This document shows, piece after piece, positions 15,506-22,625 of a DNA stretch of 22,625 nucleotides. The stretch comes from Methylococcaceae bacterium. Its GTDB lineage: Bacteria > Pseudomonadota > Gammaproteobacteria > Methylococcales > Methylococcaceae. Made by a program: the position numbers and the translations under genes. The stretch is taken from positions 1 through 22,625 of the forward strand of contig VEPB01000080.1 of the NCBI GenBank assembly GCA_012026715.1, given 5' to 3'. The notes under the pieces are model-generated. The model ran no database searches, was not told the DNA's origin, and saw only the letters and a list, made by a program, of their open reading frames with translations. The stretch's first letter is position 1, and the number at the start of each line of letters is the position of its first letter.

Positions 15506-16195
15506 ATGTACCAGGGCAAGCGCATTCTAGCGGTGATCCCCGCCCGCGGCGGCAGCAAGGGTTTGCCCGGCAAGAACATCCGGCCGCTCGCCGGCAAGCC
15601 GCTGCTGGCCTGGAGTATCGAGGCCGCTCGTCGATCCCGCTACATCGACCGCATCGTGCTGTCCTCCGATGACCCCGCCATCATGGAAACCGCGCGCCAG
15701 TGGGGTGCCGAGGTGCCATTCCGGCGTCCGCCGGAACTCGCCACCGACCAGGCGTTGGGGATCGACGTGGTGTTGCACGCCATCGAGCAGGTTCCTGGTT
15801 TCGACTACGTGGTGCTGTGCCAGCCGACGTCGCCGCTGCGGCTCGCCGAGGACATCGACGGGGCCATCGAAAAGCTGTTCGAGACGGCCGCTCCGGTATG
15901 TGTCAGCGTCACCGAGACGGAAAAGACGCCTTATTGGATGTTTACCCTGGCCCAGGGCGACCGGATGGTTCCGGTGATGGAGCACCCCAACCGCTCCGTG
16001 AATCGTCAGGAATTGCCGAAGGTCTACGTGCTGAACGGGGCGGTCTATGTGGCGGAGATCGGCTGGTTCCAGCGGGTTCGCAGCTTTCTCACCGACCAGA
16101 CGCTGGGCTATGTCATGCCGGCTAACCGTTCGGTGGATATCGACAGTGAAAGGGACTTTCTGCTAGCGGAAATCCTGCTTTCCGGGAGGATTTGA
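15506..16195 (+). CDS. neuA: CMP-nonulosonate (acylneuraminate) cytidylyltransferase
   Basis: The enzyme activates a nonulosonic acid with CTP to give the CMP-sugar donor. The nucleotide-binding loop VIPARGGSKGLPGKN spans residues 10-24, QPTSPLR is at 106-112, and the metal-binding acidic block SVDIDSERDF is at 209-218, with Asp211 and Asp213 as likely ligands. The length of 229 residues matches NeuA, LegF and PseF; they cannot be told apart reliably from sequence alone. The ATG at 15506 is preferred over an in-frame ATG at 15476 because GGAGGT lies nine bases upstream and the longer version overlaps the aminotransferase. It is the last gene of the operon, and the next gene converges with 11 bases between stops. 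Confidence 0.92.
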   Translation: MYQGKRILAVIPARGGSKGLPGKNIRPLAGKPLLAWSIEAARRSRYIDRIVLSSDDPAIMETARQWGAEVPFRRPPELATDQALGIDVVLHAIEQVPGFDYVVLCQPTSPLRLAEDIDGAIEKLFETAAPVCVSVTETEKTPYWMFTLAQGDRMVPVMEHPNRSVNRQELPKVYVLNGAVYVAEIGWFQRVRSFLTDQTLGYVMPANRSVDIDSERDFLLAEILLSGRI

Positions 16196-16206
16196 AGCCG
16201 GCCGCC

Positions 16207-17028
16207 TCAGGTCCGGTTCAGGATCAGTTCCAGCACCAGCTTGCTGCCGAAATACGCCAGCATCAGCGAAACGAAGCCGCCCAATGTCCAGCGGATCGCG
16301 GTTTGGCCGCGCCATCCCCACCAAATGCGCCCAATCAGCAGGATCCCGAACACCAGCCAGGCAAGAATCGACAGGACGGTCTTGTGCACCAAGTGCTGGG
16401 CGAACAGGTCTTCCACGAATAGCAGGCCCGTCAGCAGCGAAATGCTCAGCAGCACGAAGCCGGCGCCGATCAGTTGGAACAGCAGCTTCTCCATGGTCTG
16501 GAGCGGCGGTAATGAGCGGATGAAGCCGGTCGGATGGCGGTTGTGCAGATTCCAGTCCTGCACCGCTACCAGCAGGGCTTGCAAGGCGGCGATGTTTAGA
16601 AAACTGTAGGACAGCATGGACACCAGGATATGGATGTTCATCTGCCATGAGTAGGCCTTCAGGACGTGGGCCGGTTCGTGCAGATTGATCTCCAGCAGCA
16701 CGACCAGGCCGGCCAATGGAAAGATCACGATGCCCAGCTTGTCGACCGGCTTGGCGAGGCTTGCCAGCAGCAAGACGACGACAATGCTGAGGGCAGCCAG
16801 CGAAGAGGTGGTGTAGAAGTTGAAGTCCACATTACCGTGTCGGTCGCACATGTCGCTGATGCTGGCCAGGTGCAGCAAGGCTGCAGCCCAAGCCAGACCG
16901 CCAATGCGAAACCGTTGGGTCGCTGAGGTGGGCGACGAGATGAAATCGCTGCCGAGAGATCGAACGAGGATCGCCGTGGCCGCCAGGTAAGCGACGATGG
17001 CAGCGGCGCCGAAAACGGTGGGATTCAT
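16207..17028 (-). CDS. CcsA/HemX (YpjD-type) cytochrome c assembly membrane protein
   Basis: This 273-residue protein has about eight hydrophobic segments and the YpjD/CcsA-family layout. WQMNIHILVSMLSYSFL at 128-144 and SLPPLQTMEKLLFQ at 172-185 are characteristic, and VHKTVLSILAW at 214-224 carries a conserved His in a late helix. The family is related to the heme-handling CcsA proteins of cytochrome c biogenesis; the role of the YpjD branch is not established. It lacks an obvious tryptophan-rich WWD signature, so heme delivery is not proved. The ATG at 17028 has GGAGGA about ten bases upstream, which rules out the longer frame to 17136. In related bacteria this gene is often beside ffh; here it is not. 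Confidence 0.85.
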   Translation of the reverse strand: MNPTVFGAAAIVAYLAATAILVRSLGSDFISSPTSATQRFRIGGLAWAAALLHLASISDMCDRHGNVDFNFYTTSSLAALSIVVVLLLASLAKPVDKLGIVIFPLAGLVVLLEINLHEPAHVLKAYSWQMNIHILVSMLSYSFLNIAALQALLVAVQDWNLHNRHPTGFIRSLPPLQTMEKLLFQLIGAGFVLLSISLLTGLLFVEDLFAQHLVHKTVLSILAWLVFGILLIGRIWWGWRGQTAIRWTLGGFVSLMLAYFGSKLVLELILNRT

Positions 17029-17320
17029 ATGACTGGCTTTCCTCCGGCCGCTAGTCTGGCATATCGGAAGAACGAGGTGAAGGCATGTTAGCCAGGCGGC
17101 TTCGGAATGGGGAGGGAACGGCAATACGCCCGTCACTCATGGGCACTTCGAATTCCGCGGAGCCGGCAAGGATGTTGAAAGCATGCCTCGCATATGGGGC
17201 TGCTCACGAAGCGGGAAAAATCCTGCGCTCGAGAGTTTTAACCAGCATGAAAAACAACCCGGGACAGCGTGCCACTCAAATTCCGGCAGCGACGGCTCTA
17301 TTCGGTTCTCCACCCGGTTC
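17029..17320. other. Intergenic region with no convincing gene
   Basis: These 292 bases separate the start of the CcsA-type gene from the end of the alcohol dehydrogenase gene. A Shine-Dalgarno-like GAGGTGAAGG precedes an ATG at 17085 on the plus strand, opening a 102-codon frame, but that frame runs into the alcohol dehydrogenase and has no recognisable coding signature. No terminator hairpin or RNA gene is evident. The composition is slightly less GC-rich than the left flank. Confidence 0.4.
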
Positions 17321-18382
17321 TTATGCAGATTTGATTGAAGCCATATCTATGGCGAAGCGGTACTTCACATCCGATTTCGCCAGCCTTTCATAGGCTGCGT
17401 TGACCTCCTGGATGGGGATGACCTCCACATCGGCGGTGATGTTATGCGTGCCGCAGAAGTCGAGCATTTCCTGAGTCTCTGTGAGTCCGCCGATGATGGA
17501 CCCGGAAAGGCTGCGGCGGCCGAACAAGAGCGCGAAGGCCGAGACGGCTAGCGGTTTCTCCGGCGCGCCGACCAGGGTGATGTTGCCGTCGCGGCCGAGC
17601 ATGTTGATGAAGGCGTTGATGTCGTGATCGGCGGCGATGGTGTCGAGGATGAAGTCGAAACTGCCGGCGTGCTGCCGCATCTCCTCGGGATTGGTGGAAA
17701 GGACGACCGCGTCGGCGCCCAGGCGGAGCGCATCCGCTTTCTTGCCGGGCGAGGTGGTGAACACCACGACCTGGGCCCCGAAGGCCCGCGCGAATTTGAC
17801 CCCCATGTGCCCCAGTCCGCCCAGCCCGACCACACCGATTTTCTTGCCTTGAATATCGCCCCAGCGGCGCATGGGCGAGTAGGTGGTAATCCCGGCGCAG
17901 AGCAAGGGCGCGACGCCGGCAAGATCGAGATGGGGCGGAACGTGCAGCACGAAATGTTCGTCGACGACGATGCTTTCGGAGTAGCCGCCGTAGGTGACCG
18001 GAGCTGTCTTGTGTTTGTCGGGGGAATTGAAGGTAAGGGTTTGGTTCGGGCATAACTGTTCCAGGCCGTCCCGGCAATTGGGACAGCTGTGGTCGGAATC
18101 GACCAGGCAGCCGACTCCCACCAGATCGCCCGGCTTGAACTGGGGGACGGCGGAACCGACCCGGGCGACCCGGCCGACGATTTCGTGGCCAGGCACGATC
18201 GGGTAGACCGTAGGCATGACGTTGCGCCATTCGTCACGGACCGCGTGGAGATCGGAGTGGCAGATGCCGCAGTAGAGGATTTCGATCCGGACGTCGCGTG
18301 GGGTCGGGTCACGCCGCGGAATTTGGGCGGAAGCCAGCGGCGATGTCGCACTGACAGCGGAATAGGCTTTGGCCATGAACAT
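17321..18382 (-). CDS. Zinc-dependent NAD(P) alcohol dehydrogenase (YahK/cinnamyl type)
   Basis: This 353-residue medium-chain dehydrogenase reduces aldehydes to alcohols with NADPH. Catalytic zinc ligands are Cys41 (GICHSD), His66 with Glu67 (PGHE), and Cys162. The nucleotide-binding loop is GLGGLGHMGVKFARAFG at 186-202. The structural-zinc lobe, GCLVDSDHSCPNCRDGLEQLC (91-111), has Cys at 100, 103 and 111, but an Asp (97) at the usual first ligand position; Cys92 or Asp97 may substitute. The ATG at 18382 has GGAGGA seven bases upstream; an ATG two codons later is an alternative. It is the last gene of a minus-strand row of oxidoreductases, 38 bases after the aldo/keto reductase stop. Confidence 0.92.
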   Translation of the reverse strand: MFMAKAYSAVSATSPLASAQIPRRDPTPRDVRIEILYCGICHSDLHAVRDEWRNVMPTVYPIVPGHEIVGRVARVGSAVPQFKPGDLVGVGCLVDSDHSCPNCRDGLEQLCPNQTLTFNSPDKHKTAPVTYGGYSESIVVDEHFVLHVPPHLDLAGVAPLLCAGITTYSPMRRWGDIQGKKIGVVGLGGLGHMGVKFARAFGAQVVVFTTSPGKKADALRLGADAVVLSTNPEEMRQHAGSFDFILDTIAADHDINAFINMLGRDGNITLVGAPEKPLAVSAFALLFGRRSLSGSIIGGLTETQEMLDFCGTHNITADVEVIPIQEVNAAYERLAKSDVKYRFAIDMASIKSA

Positions 18383-18420
18383 GGGTGTGTCCTCCGGTCG
18401 GGTTTTACATGGGAAGCTGA

Positions 18421-19422
18421 TCAACGGCCGGTCATTCGCTCCAACCGTTCGGGATAGCGATCGCCTTGCACCGCGATTTGCGCGGCGGCCGTTGCAATTT
18501 CACCCAGATCGTCGGGCGTGAGGTCAACGGCAACTGCACCGATGTTCTCGTCCAGGCGGTGCAATTTCGTCGTGCCGGGAATCGGCACGATCCATGGTTT
18601 TTGCGCCAGCAGCCAGGCCAGCGCGATTTGGGCGGCGGTCGCATGCTTGCGCGCTGCGATCTTGCCGAGCAGATCGACCAAGGCGTGATTGGCCTTAAGC
18701 GCGTCCGGCGTGAAGCGCGGCAGGGTGCTGCGGAAGTCGGAGCTGTCGAAGGTCGCGTCCGCGTCGATTTTCCCCGTTAGAAAGCCCTTGCCCAGCGGGC
18801 TATAGGGTACGAGGCCGATGCCGAGCTCTTCCAGAGTCGGCAGAATTTCCGCCTCGGGGCGCCGCCACCACAAGGAGTATTCGCTCTGCAGTGCGGTCAC
18901 CGGCTGGACGGCGTGAGCGCGGCGGATCGTCTGCACGCCGGCTTCGGAAAGGCCAAAATGCCTTACCTTGCCTTCCTGAATCAACGCTTTGACCGCGCCG
19001 GCGACGTCTTCGATCGGTACCTCCGGATCGACGCGATGTTGATAGAACAGGTCGATGACATCGATCTTGAGCCGCTTGAGCGAAGCCTCGGCCACCTGCT
19101 TGATGTGCTCGGGGCGGCTGTTCAGGCGTGGTGCCCCGCTGGTTCCTCTTGGATCGATGCGGGTGTCGAAACCGAATTTGGTGGCGATCACCACCTGATC
19201 GCGTAGCGGCGAGAGCGCGTCGCCGACCAGTTCCTCGTTGGTGAACGGACCGTAGATCTCCGCGGTATCGAAGAATGTGATGCCGCGTTCGACGGCCGTC
19301 CGGAGCAGCGAGGTCATCTCTTCCTTATCTTTTGGGGGACCGTAGGAAAAGCTCATCCCCATGCAGCCGAGCCCGATCGCCGAGACTTCCAGATTGCTGT
19401 TTCCCAGTTTGCGTTTCTGCAT
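18421..19422 (-). CDS. Aldo/keto reductase
   Basis: This 333-residue (alpha/beta)8 NADPH-dependent carbonyl reductase carries the full catalytic tetrad: Asp52 and Tyr57 (FFDTAEIYGPF), Lys82 (IATKFGFD) and His129 (YQHRVD). The GLGCMGMSFSYG start (18-28) places it in the subfamily with YakC/AKR13-type enzymes that act on diverse aldehydes and ketones. The C-terminal PIPGTTK block is the usual NADP-phosphate contact. The ATG at 19422 is preferred because AGGAG lies eight bases upstream; the longer frame to 19605 would overlap the upstream dehydrogenase. It is the fourth of five co-directional oxidation-reduction genes. Confidence 0.94.
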   Translation of the reverse strand: MQKRKLGNSNLEVSAIGLGCMGMSFSYGPPKDKEEMTSLLRTAVERGITFFDTAEIYGPFTNEELVGDALSPLRDQVVIATKFGFDTRIDPRGTSGAPRLNSRPEHIKQVAEASLKRLKIDVIDLFYQHRVDPEVPIEDVAGAVKALIQEGKVRHFGLSEAGVQTIRRAHAVQPVTALQSEYSLWWRRPEAEILPTLEELGIGLVPYSPLGKGFLTGKIDADATFDSSDFRSTLPRFTPDALKANHALVDLLGKIAARKHATAAQIALAWLLAQKPWIVPIPGTTKLHRLDENIGAVAVDLTPDDLGEIATAAAQIAVQGDRYPERLERMTGR

Positions 19423-19490
19423 TTTCAATCTCCTGTGCTCATTTGAAGATCGGAGCAGCCCTTGGCGCAGTGGGGCTCCGACATTGGGCT

Positions 19491-20297
19491 TCAGCCCAAG
19501 CCAAAATCCTTTCTCAGGCTCGAATCCACCCAGCCCGCGGGCAGGAAACGCCGCAATTTGCTCAACAGTGACGCCTGGCCTTTCGGGGGGCGACGCATTT
19601 TCCAAGCGCCAAAAGCTGCCTCGATGATCGTATCCGCAACCTCTCCAGGTTCGGGAGCGTTACTCATATTCTTATGAATTGCCTTGGCTACACTTTCGCG
19701 CTCCTTGTCATATGCCGAGATTAATGACGCGGCCTGTGGTGAATTGGCATCCAGATTGGTTCTGGTGAAACCCGGTTCAACGAGTACCACGCGGATTCCA
19801 AACTGACGCACTTCATGATCCATCGACTCGGATAAACCTTCAACGGCGTGCTTGGACGCCGCATAAATGCCCGCGTAAGGCGCCGGCAGAAAGCCCAATA
19901 CCGAACTGACATTGACGATCCTTCCCGAGCGTCGGGCGCGCATATGCGGCAGGATTGCCTTAGTGACTCTGAGGATGCCTAGCACATTGGTATCAAAGAG
20001 CGATGCGGCTTCCGTAAGCGAAGTTTCTTCTACTGAACCGGAAAGCAAAAAACCGGCATTATTGACCAATACATCGATTTGTTTGGTTTGTTCGATGATA
20101 GTTTGGATGCCCTTTTGAACTGAGGATTCGTCTCGAACATCCATCTCTACGAGATGTACTCCAGAAATAGGTTGTGCTTTGGCGATGCTACGCACCGTAC
20201 CGAACACTTGGCATCCCCGCCGGGCAAATTTTTCGGCGGCGGCACGCCCGATGCCTGATGACACGCCGGTCACGAAGATGACTGAAGGGTTTGACAT
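19491..20297 (-). CDS. Short-chain dehydrogenase/reductase
   Basis: This 268-residue classical SDR has the NAD(P)-binding TGVSSGIG (10-17), NNAG at 79-82, Asn104, and the catalytic Ser132, Tyr145 and Lys149 in YAASK. The substrate is not predictable. The C-terminal 40 residues, RRPPKGQASLLSKLRRFLPAGW, are basic and amphipathic and may touch a membrane or partner. GGAG lies about seven bases before the ATG. Codon choice is visibly less GC-biased than in the housekeeping genes to the left (many T- and A-ending codons), which hints at horizontal acquisition. The aldo/keto reductase begins 68 bases after its stop. Confidence 0.94.
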   Translation of the reverse strand: MSNPSVIFVTGVSSGIGRAAAEKFARRGCQVFGTVRSIAKAQPISGVHLVEMDVRDESSVQKGIQTIIEQTKQIDVLVNNAGFLLSGSVEETSLTEAASLFDTNVLGILRVTKAILPHMRARRSGRIVNVSSVLGFLPAPYAGIYAASKHAVEGLSESMDHEVRQFGIRVVLVEPGFTRTNLDANSPQAASLISAYDKERESVAKAIHKNMSNAPEPGEVADTIIEAAFGAWKMRRPPKGQASLLSKLRRFLPAGWVDSSLRKDFGLG

Positions 20298-20376
20298 AAA
20301 AACTCCGCTTGCGTGATTGTTTGTTTAGGGCAGCCTTTGATTCGCTAGGCCCTCGCGTTGTCTCAATTAGGCTTCA

Positions 20377-21783
20377 TCAACCCAGTGCGACAGGACCCCA
20401 AGGAGGGGCTCCGCTCGGGGCCACGTTGATCAATTTATGATTGACGAATTCGTAGAAGCCGAACTCCGATAACTCGCGCCCAAATCCTGAATTCTTCGTA
20501 CCTCCAAACGGAAGCTCCGGCGCAGTCCAGGCGGGTTGGTTGATGAACACCATGCCGCTGTCGATCCTGGCGGCGACCTCACGACCCCGTTGAGTGTCCA
20601 CGGTAAAAATGGAAGCGCCGAGCCCAAAGGGCGTTGCGTTGGCTAGTTGGATTGCATCCTCTTCGGTGTCCACAACATGGAACGCCGCGACGGGACCGAA
20701 CAGTTCTTGGACATAGATCGGGTTTGCCGCATCAATGCCGGTAAGGACAGTAGGCTCAAGGAAATAGCCGGGGCGGTCCATCCTCTTGCCGCCAATGACC
20801 ACTTTGGCTCCAGCGGCCACGGCTTGATCGATCTGGCTTAGAAGAAGATTGAGCGCCTTCTCGGATGACACCGGTCCGAGCGCGGTTTTCGGATCCATGG
20901 GATCGCCGGCGGCGAGTGCAGTCAGGCGGCCGACGAAGCCGTCCAGGAACGCCTTCCCTCGGTCGCCGCCAACCACAATGATGCGCTTGGAGCCGACGCA
21001 GCACTGTCCGCAGTTGAACATTCGTCCGAACACGGCGCTGTCGAGCGCGGCGTCGAGCGGCGCATCTTCGAGTACGATGAGAGGATCGCTGCCTCCCATC
21101 TCCAGCACCACCTTCTTGAGGGCACGGCCCGCTCGCTCGGCCACCGCCGCGCCGGCGCGTTCGCTGCCGGTCACGCTTACCCCGCGCACACGTGGATCTT
21201 CGATTACCCGCCCGATCTGCTCGATGCTGGCAAACAGGTTGGTATAAGCGCCGCGTGGCGCGCCGGCATCTTCGAAGAGCCGGGCCAGGGCCAGGGCGCA
21301 CTGCGGGACGTTCTCGGCGTGCTTCAACAGCAGCACGTTGCCAGCCATCAACTGCGGCCCGGCGACGCGCGCCACTTGATAGAACGGGAAGTTCCAGGGC
21401 TCGATGCCCAGCAGCACCCCAATGGGCTCGATGTGTATCGCTGCGCCCGGAGATTCGGTCAGTTCGCGCGGCCGCAGATAGGATTCCGCGTTTTTCGCGT
21501 AGTAGTCGAGTATGTCGGCCGCAAGGCCGATCTCGGCGCGGGATTCACCAATCAGCTTGCCCATCTCCAGGGTGATGAGCGTGGCATATTCTTCGGTTTT
21601 CTCGCGGAGTATCGCCGCCGCGTTCGACATGATCCGGGCGCGGTCAGCCACGGGGCGAAGCCGCCAATCGGTTCGATAAACCTGGTCAGCCTGCGCGATC
21701 GCGAATTCCAGTTCCTGATCGGACGAATCCGGATAAGACGCCAGTAATTCTCCGGTCGCTGGATGGATGGTTTGGTAGGCCAT
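20377..21783 (-). CDS. NAD(P)-dependent aldehyde dehydrogenase, succinate-semialdehyde type
   Basis: This 468-residue aldehyde dehydrogenase oxidises an aldehyde to the acid. The nucleophile is Cys262 in FNCGQCCVGSKR, the general base Glu228 in LEMGGSD, and the oxyanion Asn is in EPWNFPFYQ near 131. It closely resembles the Sad/GabD-type succinate-semialdehyde dehydrogenases, with the LLKHAENVPQCA block that replaces the usual KPSE motif. The ATG at 21783 is chosen because AGGAG sits eight bases upstream; a GTG three codons earlier directly abuts that AGGAG and is too close. Context among reductases and a tautomerase suggests detoxification or turnover of a dicarbonyl rather than GABA use (inference). 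Confidence 0.94.
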   Translation of the reverse strand: MAYQTIHPATGELLASYPDSSDQELEFAIAQADQVYRTDWRLRPVADRARIMSNAAAILREKTEEYATLITLEMGKLIGESRAEIGLAADILDYYAKNAESYLRPRELTESPGAAIHIEPIGVLLGIEPWNFPFYQVARVAGPQLMAGNVLLLKHAENVPQCALALARLFEDAGAPRGAYTNLFASIEQIGRVIEDPRVRGVSVTGSERAGAAVAERAGRALKKVVLEMGGSDPLIVLEDAPLDAALDSAVFGRMFNCGQCCVGSKRIIVVGGDRGKAFLDGFVGRLTALAAGDPMDPKTALGPVSSEKALNLLLSQIDQAVAAGAKVVIGGKRMDRPGYFLEPTVLTGIDAANPIYVQELFGPVAAFHVVDTEEDAIQLANATPFGLGASIFTVDTQRGREVAARIDSGMVFINQPAWTAPELPFGGTKNSGFGRELSEFGFYEFVNHKLINVAPSGAPPWGPVALG

Positions 21784-21879
21784 ATTCTTCACTCCTGTTG
21801 GTCGATTCCGCCGCGCCAGACATACACAGCAATATCGGCATCAAAATCTCGGACGGGAAAAGATGAATGTGAGGAGAAA

Positions 21880-21904
21880 TGACCGGCTCATTCGGAGCCG
21901 GTCA
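21880..21904 (-). terminator. Hairpin terminator after the tautomerase gene
   Basis: The arms TGACCGGCTC (21880-21889) and GAGCCGGTCA (21895-21904) pair perfectly over ten bases around a five-base loop. The hairpin begins about 12 bases after the tautomerase stop on the minus strand and is followed there by TTTC. It may end that transcript and separate it from the dehydrogenase gene downstream. Confidence 0.7.
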
Positions 21905-21916
21905 CTCGTATTTCAG

Positions 21917-22396
21917 CTAACCCGTCACGCCTGGAGACAGTAAAAAGTGACCCGAAGGGAGTTTTTCTTGGTAGGTATAAGGGCTGGCCTTGTTTTCAGC
22001 AACCCACCGCTTTTCGGCGATCGACTCGAAAGGTGGAGGCAATTCGCCTTGCAGCGACCAAAGGTCGAAGGGGGTTTCGTCGATCGAGATTTCCCAATCG
22101 AAACCGCGTTCCTTCACATAGGGCGCGACGACCGCATCCAGGGTTCGAGTCCACCATTCGCGAATCACCGAACCCGGCAATGTCCGGGCAATTTGGTCAA
22201 CCCTGAAGCGGATAAAATTGTCGTTTTGCACGCCGCCAACAAAACAATTTCCCTTGGCGATTTCTTCGTAAATAACGACGGCATAAAACTTTGGAATCGG
22301 TATCTGAGCGTAGACGCTCGTAATTGCCTCAGCCAAGTTCTTTTTGTCTTCGGCGCTGTATGCACCGGCGGGATGATAGACTTTCCACAAAGGCAT
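21917..22396 (-). CDS. Tautomerase superfamily protein (cis-CaaD-like)
   Basis: The protein starts MPLWKVYHPAGAYSAEDKK, so Pro2 becomes the N-terminal catalytic proline of the tautomerase superfamily. The length of 159 residues and the HPAGAYSAEDKKNLAEAIT block fit the putative oxalocrotonate-tautomerase family related to cis-3-chloroacrylic acid dehalogenase, best known from fungi and some bacteria. The RFRVDQIAR segment near 63-71 supplies candidate substrate-binding arginines. The physiological substrate is unknown. TAGGAGGGC lies seven bases before the ATG, an excellent ribosome binding site. Base use is lower in GC than neighbouring core genes, in line with acquired DNA. Confidence 0.88.
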   Translation of the reverse strand: MPLWKVYHPAGAYSAEDKKNLAEAITSVYAQIPIPKFYAVVIYEEIAKGNCFVGGVQNDNFIRFRVDQIARTLPGSVIREWWTRTLDAVVAPYVKERGFDWEISIDETPFDLWSLQGELPPPFESIAEKRWVAENKASPYTYQEKLPSGHFLLSPGVTG

Positions 22397-22456
22397 GACG
22401 CCCTCCTAAATAATAGATTTGAGTTGAACGGGTATTTCAGGCAAGCATGTATTCGG

Positions 22457-22624
22457 TTATTGCATATTCCACTCCTCTCGATCGAAATCAGGTTGCGGGT
22501 TGAAGAACGTGGCGTCAGCCCCGTCTTCGCATGGGGTACAACGGCGCATACCCGCCAGCCGCTCCGGCGCCGGATCAGGCGCCGACACAACGAACGTCCG
22601 GTGAAGAAGGCGCACGGCGGCACG
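22457..22624 (-). CDS. Possible C-terminus of an unrecognised protein cut by the window edge
   Basis: A minus-strand frame stays open from the window edge for 55 codons and ends at a TAA. Its translated end, DATFFNPQPDFDREEWNMQ, is acidic and aromatic and looks protein-like, and two thirds of the codons end in G or C. I recognise no family. It would lie 60 bases upstream of the tautomerase start, in the same direction. A chance frame in GC-rich DNA is quite possible. Confidence 0.35.
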   Translation of the reverse strand, partial: RAAVRLLHRTFVVSAPDPAPERLAGMRRCTPCEDGADATFFNPQPDFDREEWNMQ

Positions 22625-22625
22625 C

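Noticed and set aside
17085..17393. A 102-codon plus-strand frame preceded by GAGGTGAAGG
   Set aside because: It runs 73 bases into the alcohol dehydrogenase gene on the other strand, and its translation shows no family signature or coding-like composition. The upstream GA-rich stretch alone is not enough.
22165..22623. A 152-codon minus-strand frame at the right edge
   Set aside because: Most of it is an alternative frame of the tautomerase gene, which has its own strong start and Pro2. The upstream part is Arg/Cys-rich and not protein-like.
1..22625. CRISPR arrays, tRNA or rRNA genes, insertion sequences, prophage or integrase genes
   Set aside because: Reading both strands, I saw no regularly spaced repeats, no tRNA cloverleaf with a CCA end, no rRNA signature and no transposase or integrase motif.

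Overview
The window is GC-rich DNA from a proteobacterium, most likely a gammaproteobacterium. The cvpA-purF-metZ order is typical of that class. The palindromic intergenic element ending in TAACCCACC is of a kind I associate with methanotrophic Methylococcales. This placement rests on gene order and style only; there is no rRNA or methane-oxidation marker here.

Layout. (1) 1-4236: cvpA, purF and metZ on the plus strand. The purF-metZ neighbourhood is interrupted by a BrnT-type toxin and its ribbon-helix-helix antitoxin, bracketed by two same-orientation copies of a palindromic element. (2) 4351-7209: UDP-glucose dehydrogenase, an unknown four-helix membrane protein on the minus strand, and an Fe-type superoxide dismutase with a twin-arginine export signal. 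(3) 7210-7922: two strong hairpins and a small secreted Gly/Ser/Cys-rich protein. (4) 7956-16195: a glycan locus. A large DUF115/Maf-type protein with C-terminal helical repeats reads leftward. A six-gene operon reads rightward: TIM-barrel isomerase, NeuB-type synthase, GNAT acetyltransferase, SAM methyltransferase with a Cys4 knuckle, a DegT-type aminotransferase fused to N-terminal CBS domains, and a CMP-sugar synthetase. (5) 16207-17028: a CcsA/YpjD-type membrane protein on the minus strand. (6) 17321-22624: a minus-strand set made of a partial edge frame, tautomerase, semialdehyde dehydrogenase, short-chain dehydrogenase, aldo/keto reductase and zinc alcohol dehydrogenase.

How they work together. 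The locus at 7956-16195 reads as synthesis, CMP activation and transfer of a nonulosonic (sialic-acid-like) sugar. Maf proteins are known to transfer pseudaminic or legionaminic acid to flagellin. The set lacks a recognisable NDP-sugar dehydratase and a UDP-sugar hydrolase, and it adds a TIM-barrel enzyme, a methyltransferase and an unusual CBS-aminotransferase fusion. It is therefore the best candidate for an undescribed variant pathway in this window. The right-hand cluster looks like carbonyl and aldehyde detoxification. The toxin-antitoxin pair looks like an insertion into a conserved housekeeping operon.
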